Positions 9,004 through 17,066 of a stretch of 64,000 nt of DNA are shown here, in pieces; the stretch's first letter is position 1; each line of letters begins with the position of its first letter. Location of the stretch: positions 97,121 through 161,120 of the forward strand of contig JAOZPG010000003.1 in the NCBI GenBank assembly GCA_029932855.1, given 5' to 3'. The notes under the pieces were generated by a model, which was not told the origin of the DNA, searched no databases, and saw only the letters and a list, made by a program, of their open reading frames with translations. The position numbers and the translations under genes were made by a program. This DNA comes from Bacteroidales bacterium (lineage in GTDB: Bacteria; Bacteroidota; Bacteroidia; Bacteroidales; VadinHA17).

Positions 9004-10311
9004 TTAAGGATTGACTTTTTTGTTAAAAAGTTCTACAACTGTTTTTGTCATCACAAGTATTCCTGTTTCAATTGTCTTTTTGTAATCGGGAGCAAAAAGT
9101 GGTGAATGCAGGGGTGGCAGGCTTGTTCTTTCCTCAAGATGTTTCTTCATTAGCTGCTCTGATACTCCGCCCAGCCAAAATATTAATATTGGGATATCTT
9201 CTTCCGTACGTCCATATTTGCCAAAATCTTCGCCTGCCATAACCGGATCCACTTTCAGTGTATTATCGCTTCCAATTGCTTCCTGCATATAGCCTGCTGC
9301 TATTTCAGTAAGATCCGGGTCATTATATACAGGTGGGGTATTTTCTTTTGCATTTACAACCCGGGGGTATTTTTCTGCTGGCAGATCTGCCGAAGCAGCA
9401 ACTCCTGCTGATATTCTGTTTATGGCTTCCATCATTTGATCATATATCTCATCCTTATAGTACCTGAGCGTTAGCTGAAGATTAACTTCATCGGGGATAA
9501 TATTATGCTTTGTGCCGCCATGAATTGAACCAACTGTAATAACAGCCGGATCAAGGGGTGATAATTCACGACTGACAATTGTCTGCAGGTCGAGGATTAT
9601 CCTGGAAGCCAGCACAACAGGATCTATACAACTTTGAGGATAGGCTCCATGTCCCCCTTCACCAAATATCTTAATATCTACCGAGCTAACACCTGCAAAA
9701 GCCGGTCCCGGGCAGTAACCAATCTTTCCCGACTGTATATTGGGAGAAACATGCAAAGCAAGTGCATAATCGGGGACAGGAAACTTTTTAAATAGTCCGG
9801 CGTTTATCATAGAACTGGCTCCTCCGCTTGTCTCTTCGGCCTGCTGCGCAATGAGAATAAGTGTGCCACTCCAGCGATCTTTGAAGTTTACAAGTGCCCG
9901 GGCAGTGCCTGTCCAGACACTCATATGTGTATCATGTCCGCAGGCATGCATGATGCCTTCTTTTGTACTGGCATATGGAAGATTGGTTTTTTCAACTATT
10001 GGCAGGGCATCCATATCTGTCCTGACCATTATGACAGGGCCGGAACCATTTTTCAAAACACCTACCACACTGTTTCCCCCAAGATCCCTTGTAACTTCAA
10101 ATCCAAGTTGTTCAAGTACGGCTGCCATCTTTTTCTTTGTCTCAAATTCGTAATGTGACAGTTCAGGATTCTGGTGAAGATTGAGATAAAGCTCCCCGAT
10201 CTCTTCCATATTCGCACTTATGAATTTATTTATTTCTTTTTTATCAATACTTTGAGTAAAGGCAAATGAAGCAGAAGTAAAGAGAAGGACAAGAAAAGTT
10301 AGTTTTTTCAT
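9004..10311 (-). CDS. exported M20D-family amidohydrolase
   Basis: Zinc- or manganese-dependent amidohydrolase of the HipO/IAA-amino-acid hydrolase type (peptidase M20D), cleaving N-acyl or N-aryl amino acids or small peptides. The 435 residues begin with a signal peptide (MKKLTFLVLLFTSASFAFTQ), so it should act in the periplasm. Visible motifs: MVRTDMDALPI, MHACGHDTHMSVWTG (metal ligands), IAQQAEETSGGA (catalytic glutamate pair) and MAGEDFGKYGR. It is upstream of and parallel to the exported gamma-glutamyltransferase. The two could together process glutamyl or acylated amino acid conjugates, but that link is inferred from proximity only. Confidence 0.93.
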   Translation of the reverse strand: MKKLTFLVLLFTSASFAFTQSIDKKEINKFISANMEEIGELYLNLHQNPELSHYEFETKKKMAAVLEQLGFEVTRDLGGNSVVGVLKNGSGPVIMVRTDMDALPIVEKTNLPYASTKEGIMHACGHDTHMSVWTGTARALVNFKDRWSGTLILIAQQAEETSGGASSMINAGLFKKFPVPDYALALHVSPNIQSGKIGYCPGPAFAGVSSVDIKIFGEGGHGAYPQSCIDPVVLASRIILDLQTIVSRELSPLDPAVITVGSIHGGTKHNIIPDEVNLQLTLRYYKDEIYDQMMEAINRISAGVAASADLPAEKYPRVVNAKENTPPVYNDPDLTEIAAGYMQEAIGSDNTLKVDPVMAGEDFGKYGRTEEDIPILIFWLGGVSEQLMKKHLEERTSLPPLHSPLFAPDYKKTIETGILVMTKTVVELFNKKVNP

Positions 10312-10350
10312 CAGGTATATTTTATTACTTAAGATAATTTTTAAACAATG

Positions 10351-10430
10351 AAAAGTTTCATTTGTGTACAGATAATTTTAAAGCTACAAAAAGTCTCATC
10401 TGTGTACAGATAATTTTAAAGCTACAAAAA
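10351..10430. repeat. tandem direct repeat, 38-bp period, about 2.3 copies
   Basis: Two 37-bp units at 10351-10387 and 10389-10425 share TGTACAGATAATTTTAAAGC and its flanks, differing only at a few positions (TTTCATTT versus TCTCATCT). A third copy starts at 10427 and fades after about 13 bp. The unit contains the palindrome TGTACA. It lies just upstream of the amidohydrolase start, so it could be a regulator-binding array or simply a slippage product. Confidence 0.85.
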
Positions 10431-10694
10431 GTTTTATTAGCTTCGATAAAAACAGGAATAAGAACAAGTATAATATAATCGAAATAGTTAAAAAGTACTT
10501 TGCCCCGATCTGAAATAGCCTTACACGAAAAGTAATGTTATGGAAAAAATTCCGAAAAACAAGTAGGTTCCGGGAATACAAAAGGATTATTTAATGTTCT
10601 TTAAATTGAATGTAGTGCAAAAAATTGAACCTGGAGAAATCAGTATTTACAGTGTAAGAAAGGAATAGTGGTATTTTAATCCAATAATATGCCA

Positions 10695-10714
10695 AATAAG
10701 CTTTTGAGCTTATT
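10695..10714 (-). terminator. hairpin downstream of ferritin-like gene
   Basis: Perfect 8-bp inverted repeat AATAAGCT / AGCTTATT with a 4-nt loop, 43 bp past the stop of the minus-strand ferritin-like gene. There is no good T-run after it on the minus strand, so it is at best a weak terminator or an mRNA-stabilising 3' hairpin. Confidence 0.4.
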
Positions 10715-10757
10715 AACACATTCTGAGTTAAGAAGATGCCCGAAAGAATTATTACTA

Positions 10758-11222
10758 TTAATTCTCTGTAAGGATATTATCGTCGTACTCTATTTCAAAC
10801 CTTAACTTATGCTTGGCTTCTTCCTGGGCAAGCATGAGGAACATATCCCTGAACTCGGGGTTGTCTGTTTTCCCTGCCAGGTCGGAATACAGCCTGAATG
10901 CTGCTTTTTCTTCCTTCATGGCAATTATCAGTGCATCCTGGTAGCTAAGGTCAGACCTCGTAGAATTGACTTCAACAAGATAATCTCCTATCTCAAGATC
11001 CTGTACTTTTTCGTTCTTAAAGAAGATATTGCGCTTATTATTGGCTTTGAGATGCTGCAATTTCTTCTTATGCCCCAGCTCTTCACGTGAGAACTGCACA
11101 AATATTTCTCCCATTTCTTTATTGGCCACCCTGGTTGCAAGGTCTGCATAAAGGTCTGAAGCCCTTTGTTCATCCTTGATAGCCATATCAAGTATGTCAT
11201 CAATTGATTTAAACTTTTTCAT
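10758..11222 (-). CDS. ferritin-like / rubrerythrin-family di-iron protein
   Basis: 154-residue four-helix protein. It has two repeated helix-pair motifs, AIKDEQRASDLYADLA with FSREELGHKKKLQ, and AMKEEKAAFRLYSDLA with LAQEEAKHKLRFEIEYDD. This gives the E...ExxH / E...ExxH set expected for a di-iron site. The C-terminal rubredoxin domain of classical rubrerythrin is absent, so electrons must come from a separate partner. Likely role: peroxide reduction or iron handling in the cytoplasm under oxygen exposure. It is divergent from nfnAB (435 bp apart), which is suggestive in a redox context but not evidence of co-regulation. Confidence 0.88.
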   Translation of the reverse strand: MKKFKSIDDILDMAIKDEQRASDLYADLATRVANKEMGEIFVQFSREELGHKKKLQHLKANNKRNIFFKNEKVQDLEIGDYLVEVNSTRSDLSYQDALIIAMKEEKAAFRLYSDLAGKTDNPEFRDMFLMLAQEEAKHKLRFEIEYDDNILTEN

Positions 11223-11657
11223 AGTTAAGTTTTAGTTATTAAGAATATAATTATCAGTTAATTAAACAATGAATATATGTGATAAATATACATACACTGC
11301 ATTAGAAAATTCGAATTTATTTTTTTCTTTGTCATTAAAAATATTTGTTTTACCCTGTAATTATGTAGTTTCAAAAAGCTATTCGGTATTCTTATAAAAT
11401 GAGTTATAAAACATATTTATGTTTCTTGACTATGTTTTAATAAGTGCTAGTTTTATAGCTTGTTTGATAAATATATGAAATCTGTCATTTTTGAAGTCAT
11501 TATTATAGAATAATTTTGTAATAAAGGATGCTTTAATCTTTATAAGGAGAAACATAAGAACGGACTTATGAGAAACTGAAAATAAGAAATAACTACTTAC
11601 GCGAGGTTGTATTTTCTTAATTAATTTATTATTAAGTAATTATAAAAATCTAAACAC
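11223..11657. other. 435-bp divergent intergenic region, very A+T-rich
   Basis: Separates the ferritin-like gene (minus) from nfnA (plus). Contains a good Bacteroidota promoter for nfnAB, listed separately, and otherwise no ORF or structured RNA that I can support. The implied nfnA leader is about 130 nt. Confidence 0.6.
11490..11518 (+). promoter_or_regulatory. predicted sigma-ABfr-type promoter of nfnAB
   Basis: TTTG at 11490-11493, a 17-bp spacer, and TAATTTTG at 11511-11518 match the Bacteroidota -33/-7 consensus (TTTG / TANNTTTG). Predicted transcription start is about 11525, giving a leader of roughly 130 nt before the GTG start. Confidence 0.55.
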
Positions 11658-12491
11658 GTGAATAAAATTGTTGAAAAAGAATTTTTTTCCGAACATGTGG
11701 TAAAACTGGTTGTTGAAGCACCGGAAATAGCACGTAGCAGAAAGGCCGGCCATTTTATTATTTTAAGAGTGGGACAGAAGGGCGAACGTATCCCCCTGAC
11801 AATTGCTTCCGCCGACACACAAAAAGGAACGATTACCCTTATTGTACAGACGGTTGGAGTAAGTTCGGATAAGCTTTCACGACTTGAGGTGGGAGATAAA
11901 ATAACCGATCTCGTGGGGCCATTGGGAAAAGCAACTCACATAGAAAAGCTTGGTACTATCCTTGCCACAGGTGGTGGTGTGGGGGTTGCTCCCTTACTGC
12001 CGATTGTTGAGGCGTTTAAAGCTGCCGGGAATAAGGTGATTTCTGTTATTGCTGCAAGGAATAAAGATCTTATAATACTTGAACAGGAGATAAAGAAGCA
12101 TTCTGATGAGCTGATAATAATGACAGATGATGGTTCATATGGGAAAAAGGGACTTATTACAGAGGGTATGGAGGAGATAATAAACAAGGAAAAGATAGAT
12201 AAGTGTATTACGGTAGGACCGGCTATAATGATGAAATATGTGGCGATTTTAACTAAAGAATATAAGATCCCAACGGAAGCCAGTCTTAATACCCTTATGG
12301 TTGACGGCACAGGTATGTGTGGTGCCTGCCGGGTTACTGTTGGCGGAAAGACAAAGTTCGTTTGTGTTGACGGTCCTGAATTTAATGCCGATGAAATAGA
12401 CTTTGATGAGATGCTGTCCAGGCTTAAGTCATATAAGAAGGAAGAGGAAGAAGCTTATAAAAGATACCTTTCTAAATATCAAAAGGCATAA
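11658..12491 (+). CDS. nfnA: NfnA-type FAD/[2Fe-2S] subunit of NADH-dependent ferredoxin:NADP+ oxidoreductase
   Basis: Small subunit of the electron-bifurcating transhydrogenase NfnAB. It carries FAD and a [2Fe-2S] cluster and handles NAD(H) in the cytoplasm. The 277 residues show a ferredoxin-reductase fold: RIPLTIASAD (flavin), LATGGGVGVAPLLPI (pyridine nucleotide) and the C-terminal cluster motif DGTGMCGACRVTVGG with a third cysteine in FVCVDGPEF (Cys about 221, 224, 236). In the studied thermophilic enzyme one cluster ligand is aspartate, and the Asp just before the CGAC motif is the candidate here. GTG start at 11658 gives the standard N-terminus. Two bp separate it from nfnB. Often mis-annotated as a sulfide or dihydroorotate dehydrogenase subunit. 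Confidence 0.88.
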   Translation: MNKIVEKEFFSEHVVKLVVEAPEIARSRKAGHFIILRVGQKGERIPLTIASADTQKGTITLIVQTVGVSSDKLSRLEVGDKITDLVGPLGKATHIEKLGTILATGGGVGVAPLLPIVEAFKAAGNKVISVIAARNKDLIILEQEIKKHSDELIIMTDDGSYGKKGLITEGMEEIINKEKIDKCITVGPAIMMKYVAILTKEYKIPTEASLNTLMVDGTGMCGACRVTVGGKTKFVCVDGPEFNADEIDFDEMLSRLKSYKKEEEEAYKRYLSKYQKA

Positions 12492-12493
12492 CT

Positions 12494-13969
12494 ATGGAAA
12501 GAATACTAGAATATCTTAAGAAAGAAAGAGCACAGGAGTGGCGCGCAGAACTTAGAAGTTCCCTGAAAACAAAGGAGCGTATCGGGATGGAACGTCTTGC
12601 TATGCCTGAGGAATCCCCTGCAAAAAGAAGTACGGATTATAGTGAAGTAAACAAGGGACTGACAGAAAAGATGGCAATTCACGAAGCCAGGAGATGTATC
12701 GATTGTCCTGATCCAACATGTATTACAGGTTGTCCTGTAGGTATAAATATTCCAAAGTTCATTAAAAAGATTGAGGCCGGTAAATTCCTGGATGCGGCTG
12801 TGGTTCTTAAAGAAACAAATGCCCTTCCTGCAGTCTGCGGTCGTGTATGTCCCCAGGAGATACAATGTGAACAGTCATGCTTTTATACACAGAAACTGGG
12901 TAAGACGCCCGTGGCAATTGGTAATCTAGAGCGTTTTGCAGCCGATTTCGAAAGAGACAGTGGCAAAGTATCTATTCCGGAGATAGCTGAAAAAAATGGG
13001 ATTAAAGTAGCTTCTGTCGGTTCTGGCCCTGCTGCACTGGCCTGGGCCGGGGATATGGCTAAGATGGGTTATGATGTGACGGTTTTTGAGGCTCTTCATG
13101 AAATTGGAGGGGTATTGAAATATGGTATCCCCGAGTTCAGGCTCAGGAATGAGATTGTTGATGTGGAGATAGAGATATTAAAGAAAATGGGAGTGAAGTT
13201 TATTTGCAATTTTATTGTTGGTAAGACTGCTACCATTGAGGATCTGGAGAAGGATGGCTTTGCAGCTTTTTTAGTGGCATCGGGTGCAGGATTGCCGAAC
13301 TTTATGAATATCCCCGGTGAGAACTACATAGGGATATATTCCTCAAATGAATACCTCACAAGGGTGAACCTGATGAATGCTGCAGATCCTGATTATGATA
13401 CTCCTGTGTTAAGTGGAAACAGGGTTGCTGTAATTGGTGGGGGAAACACGGCTATGGATTCTGTACGTACAGCCAAACGTCTTGGTGCAGAACATGCAAT
13501 GATCATATACAGGCGTTCGATTGAAGAGATGCCCGCACGGGATGAGGAGATCAAACATGCCCAGGAAGAAGGGATTGAATTTCTTAATCTGAACAGTCCT
13601 CTTGAATATTTTGGTGATGAAAACGGAAGGGTATGCAGGATGAAGCTTCAAAAGATGAAGCTTGGCGAACCTGATGATTCCGGAAGGCGCAGGCCGGTAC
13701 CAATAAAAGGATCGGAGTATGAGATAGATGTGGATACCGTAGTTGTGAGTGTTGGGGTTTCTCCCAATCCGCTTATTCCTCAAAGCCTTCCTGAGCTTGA
13801 AGTTTCATCATGGGGTACAATTAAGGTAGGGAAGGACAATATGCAATCCTCCATACCAAACATTTTTGCCGGTGGCGACATAGTAAGAGGAGGGGCAACG
13901 GTTATCCTTGCTATGGGTGATGGCAGGGCTGCTGCGGCCTCTATGGACAGCTATTTAAGGAAAAAATAA
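12494..13969 (+). CDS. nfnB: NfnB-type FAD/[4Fe-4S] subunit, glutamate-synthase small-chain-like
   Basis: Large subunit of NfnAB, 491 residues. N-terminal double [4Fe-4S] domain: CIDCPDPTCITGCPVG and CGRVCPQEIQCEQSC. Next come an FAD site (VGSGPAALAWAGDMAKMG), an NADPH Rossmann motif (AVIGGGNTAMDSVRTA) and the terminal FAD motif IFAGGDIVRGGATVILAMGDG. It resembles GltD, but no glutamate synthase large subunit is present and nfnA lies 2 bp upstream, so the bifurcating transhydrogenase assignment is preferred. It would balance NADH, NADPH and reduced ferredoxin pools, fitting an anaerobic metabolism. Confidence 0.9.
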   Translation: MERILEYLKKERAQEWRAELRSSLKTKERIGMERLAMPEESPAKRSTDYSEVNKGLTEKMAIHEARRCIDCPDPTCITGCPVGINIPKFIKKIEAGKFLDAAVVLKETNALPAVCGRVCPQEIQCEQSCFYTQKLGKTPVAIGNLERFAADFERDSGKVSIPEIAEKNGIKVASVGSGPAALAWAGDMAKMGYDVTVFEALHEIGGVLKYGIPEFRLRNEIVDVEIEILKKMGVKFICNFIVGKTATIEDLEKDGFAAFLVASGAGLPNFMNIPGENYIGIYSSNEYLTRVNLMNAADPDYDTPVLSGNRVAVIGGGNTAMDSVRTAKRLGAEHAMIIYRRSIEEMPARDEEIKHAQEEGIEFLNLNSPLEYFGDENGRVCRMKLQKMKLGEPDDSGRRRPVPIKGSEYEIDVDTVVVSVGVSPNPLIPQSLPELEVSSWGTIKVGKDNMQSSIPNIFAGGDIVRGGATVILAMGDGRAAAASMDSYLRKK

Positions 13970-14227
13970 GAGCCCTGCTATCGGGGGGGAGCATGGGATA
14001 TAATTTACATGCTCATATGCTGCACTTATGCATATTTTTATTTCCAGTAATTATATCAAAGCAGGAAAAAGAATCAAAAACTTACATCATGGAAAGCATT
14101 GAAGTCATCATTCAAAATGATTTCAATAATTAAAAAGTATCTCTTAACTTTAGCATTCAATCTGTACGGTTATCAGACTTTAAACGATAGATCTGTTTTT
14201 AAAGGAAATTATAAACTAAAGATTAAT

Positions 14228-15010
14228 ATGAAATATTTAGCACTCTTAATATCATTATTTCTGATTACTGCTTGTTCAGATAAGCAAGAGCTTATGGTTG
14301 TTGCCCATAGAGGGGCTTCCGGATATGCACCGGAAAATTCTTTGTCGGCAATGAGTAAAGCAATTGAGATGAATGCCGGAATGAGTGAACTGGATGTACA
14401 GGAAACTGCTGATGGAAAAATAATTTTATTACACGATAAAAACTTGAAAAGAACTGCGGGGATAGAAAAAAATATCTGGGAATTGAATTATGATGATTTA
14501 AAAGCTGTTGATATAGGAGAATGGTTTTCTGAGGAGTATAAGGGAGAACCAATTCCTACTTTAGACGAGGTTATTGATCTGGTTAGGGGTAAAATGAAAT
14601 TGAACATTGAACTTAAAGCCAATAAACATGAAAAAATGTTAGCGGAGAGAGCTCTGAAAATTGTTGAAGACAATAACTTTTTAGACCAGGTTGTGTTTAC
14701 TTCTTTCAAGTTTGATGAAATAAGAAAAATCCGTGCTTTAAATAAAGAAGCCAGGGTAGGCTATATATTTAAGAAATTACCGGATGATGTTGATGTGTTT
14801 TCTGAAGATATAGACATACTTAGCACAAATTATTTAATTGTTGACGCTGATTTTATTAAGAAAGCCAGAGATGCCGGAAAGGAGGTCGCTGTATGGACAG
14901 TTAATAAGCCGGAAGATATGAAAAGGATGATTGAACTTGGAGTAGATGCTATTATTACAAACTATCCTGATGTGCTTCATAATGTATTAAATGGAAGTAG
15001 TAACAAATGA
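14228..15010 (+). CDS. glycerophosphodiester phosphodiesterase lipoprotein
   Basis: Hydrolyses glycerophosphodiesters (deacylated phospholipids) to glycerol 3-phosphate and an alcohol. The ORF track starts at 14099, but MKYLALLISLFLITACSDK is a clear lipoprotein signal with its lipobox (ITAC), so I use the ATG at 14228 (260 residues). GDPD motifs: VVAHRGASGYAPENSLSA with the catalytic histidine, SELDVQETADGKIILLHD with metal ligands and the second histidine, LNIELKA, and the terminal VWTVNKPEDM. It acts at an outer or periplasmic membrane face. Its stop overlaps the next start by 4 bp (ATGA), and the third gene also overlaps by 4 bp, so the three form one translation unit. Confidence 0.93.
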   Translation: MKYLALLISLFLITACSDKQELMVVAHRGASGYAPENSLSAMSKAIEMNAGMSELDVQETADGKIILLHDKNLKRTAGIEKNIWELNYDDLKAVDIGEWFSEEYKGEPIPTLDEVIDLVRGKMKLNIELKANKHEKMLAERALKIVEDNNFLDQVVFTSFKFDEIRKIRALNKEARVGYIFKKLPDDVDVFSEDIDILSTNYLIVDADFIKKARDAGKEVAVWTVNKPEDMKRMIELGVDAIITNYPDVLHNVLNGSSNK

Positions 15011-15867
15011 TGATTAGAAATGTATACTTAATATTTGTTTTCCTCTTTTCTGTAACAACAACATTAGCACAAGGATTTGAATTGATTAGAACCATTGAAG
15101 TGGCTGGGAGGCAAGGCGTAACAGCTGATTCTAATTATTACTATGTTAGTGGGAGCAAGTCTCTTTACAAATATGCTAAAGACGGTAAGCTCCTTGCTTC
15201 GAATGATACGCCATTTAAGCAGTTAACATTAAAGGCAAATCACCTTGGTGATATTGACTATCACAATGGTGAAATATTTACCGGGGTAGAATTTTTTGAT
15301 AATGGAAAGGCAATTAATATTCAGATAATTATTTATGACGCAGAAACTTTGGAGTTTAAGAGATTCTATACTCTGGAGCCTGAATCGGGACAGAAAGAGG
15401 TTTGTGGAATTACCGTGGATGCAAAGAATAATACAATCTGGATGGCTGATTGGATAGATGGTGCTTACCTCTATAAGTATGATTTGAATTCAGGAAAATA
15501 TCTTGCTAAGCAGCATATCTTTCCTGTTCCGGAAAAACAGCAGGGAGTTAAAGTGTGGAACAACAAAATACTTATAACTTCAGATGATGGCGATGCGGAA
15601 TATAACGAACCTGATCACTTATATAGCATTCCGGTATTAGATAATAAAACAAGTGTGGAAATATCATTGTTAAAAACATTCGATGACGTAAAATTCAATG
15701 GCGAAATTGAAGGATTAAGTTATGATGAAACAATTAATAGTATAATAGTTCATTTTAACAGGGGGACACGGGTCGTTAATGGAATGCCAACAGGGTTTTA
15801 TCCGGGTTACGAAAAAGAAATTCATGAACTGTATATTTATAAGATCATAAGCGAAGAAGAATTATGA
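15007..15867 (+). CDS. exported beta-propeller-like protein of unknown function
   Basis: 286 residues with a signal peptide (about 1-21, cut near TTLAQG), so periplasmic or secreted. The body has repeating beta-strand units of the kind YYVSGSKSLYKYAKDGKLLA, IWMADWIDGAYLYKYDL and ILITSDDGDAEYNEPDHLY, suggesting a six-bladed propeller of the NHL/SMP-30 sort. No catalytic motif is recognised. The tight overlaps with a GDPD upstream and a HAD phosphatase downstream suggest a role in the same periplasmic process, perhaps substrate binding or a second phosphodiesterase/lactonase activity; that is inference. Confidence 0.75.
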   Translation: MMIRNVYLIFVFLFSVTTTLAQGFELIRTIEVAGRQGVTADSNYYYVSGSKSLYKYAKDGKLLASNDTPFKQLTLKANHLGDIDYHNGEIFTGVEFFDNGKAINIQIIIYDAETLEFKRFYTLEPESGQKEVCGITVDAKNNTIWMADWIDGAYLYKYDLNSGKYLAKQHIFPVPEKQQGVKVWNNKILITSDDGDAEYNEPDHLYSIPVLDNKTSVEISLLKTFDDVKFNGEIEGLSYDETINSIIVHFNRGTRVVNGMPTGFYPGYEKEIHELYIYKIISEEEL

Positions 15868-16781
15868 AGAATATTTATTCAACTAAATTGACAATTATCT
15901 ATTTATTGATAATTATTGGCTTTTCAGCATGCCAGAACCGGGATGTAAATGACTTTACCGGACCAATAGAGGGCTTTAGCGAAGAGGCCAATTTGCAATT
16001 GGACAGATTTCTGCAGGAAACAAAAAATGAAAGCGGAAGAAAAATAGCCGTATTCGACGGTGATGGCACGGTGCTGGGACAAACACCACACTACCTTGCT
16101 GATGAAGCGATGTATAATTATGCACTTAGTCATCCTGATAAAAATCCGGAGATATTTCAGGAAATGATTGGCCAGTTAAATGTTTCAATACCTTATGTGC
16201 AGAACAGGGTAAAGTATATTTCAGGAATGTCCTTACAGGAGTACAGGGATCTCGGGGAAGATTTTTTTAACAAGTATTATTCAAATAAAATATTTGAACC
16301 TATGCGTGACCTGATATCAGTCCTTAAACAAAACGGATTTGAGATTTGGATAATTACAGCTTCACCGGAGGGAATGTATCAACAGTTTCTGAGTAAAGCA
16401 CTTGAGATACCTATTACAAATATTGTTGGGATCAAGTCTGTTATTAAGGATGGTATTATAACTGATGAAATAATTAATCCTGTTCCCCAGGATCATGGTA
16501 AAAAATGGGCAATAGAATCATTTGTTCAGGATGTGCCTTTATTAGTTGCCGGCAACAGCAGAGGTGATAAAGAGATGATTGAATTTAGCAGGGGACTTAA
16601 GATGATAGTAAATCCCGATGAACATATTGCTCCTGACCAGCAGGAAAGCATTTCTGATTATGCAAAGAAGAATGATTGGCTTATTGTGAGAATCAATGAT
16701 GTCCCTGCCGATGATTTTCCCTCAGTTTCATCTAAAAAGTTTAACATCAGGTTAAATAAAACTCATACAGTTGAAAGATAG
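15864..16781 (+). CDS. exported HAD-family phosphatase lipoprotein
   Basis: 305 residues with a lipoprotein signal (IYLLIIIGFSACQN). HAD motifs are intact: motif I VFDGDGTVLG, motif II IITASPEGM, and motif III/IV GNSRGDKEM. A helical cap lies between motifs I and II, giving a subfamily I enzyme related to phosphoserine and periplasmic phosphorylcholine phosphatases. Located outside the cytoplasm, it would dephosphorylate a small phosphomonoester. With a GDPD in the same overlapping operon, the natural substrate would be glycerol 3-phosphate or a phospho-alcohol released from phospholipid head groups. Substrate is not determined by the sequence. Confidence 0.88.
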   Translation: MKNIYSTKLTIIYLLIIIGFSACQNRDVNDFTGPIEGFSEEANLQLDRFLQETKNESGRKIAVFDGDGTVLGQTPHYLADEAMYNYALSHPDKNPEIFQEMIGQLNVSIPYVQNRVKYISGMSLQEYRDLGEDFFNKYYSNKIFEPMRDLISVLKQNGFEIWIITASPEGMYQQFLSKALEIPITNIVGIKSVIKDGIITDEIINPVPQDHGKKWAIESFVQDVPLLVAGNSRGDKEMIEFSRGLKMIVNPDEHIAPDQQESISDYAKKNDWLIVRINDVPADDFPSVSSKKFNIRLNKTHTVER

Positions 16782-17066
16782 ATTTCATTTCTATAAAAGT
16801 GTATTTCGGGAGGCAAAGATTTAATTCAGTGCTTTTTTAGCTGCAGGATTGATTTTTCTTTTAGCTATGGGGAAACGATAACCGTAATAAACCCGGTATT
16901 ATTATTAATTGATTGCCTGACTTTTATTTAAAAGAAGTTGAAAATTTCAGTATGGACAATTCAATTATTTCCTATTTTTAAGAGTTCTTTTGAGAATTTT
17001 TCTTCAATTCCCGGAAACTCTTTAGGATACAGGATTATTTGAATGAATACTGAAATTTTTTAATTC

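Larger units (their letters stand above)
10312..10757. other. 446-bp intergenic region with tandem repeat and hairpin
   Basis: No convincing gene. The only track ORF here (61 codons, minus) is hydrophobic low-complexity translation of A+T-rich DNA that includes the tandem repeat, so I reject it. The region contains a 38-bp-period direct repeat and, nearer the ferritin-like gene, a short perfect hairpin; both are listed separately. Any promoter for the amidohydrolase must also lie here. Confidence 0.6.

Noticed and set aside
10396-10581. 61-codon hydrophobic minus ORF
   Set aside because: It is an A+T-rich translation overlapping the 38-bp repeat, with no signal or domain logic.
12494-13969. 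glutamate synthase small subunit (gltD) call
   Set aside because: The gene is 2 bp after nfnA and no large subunit is present, so NfnB fits better.
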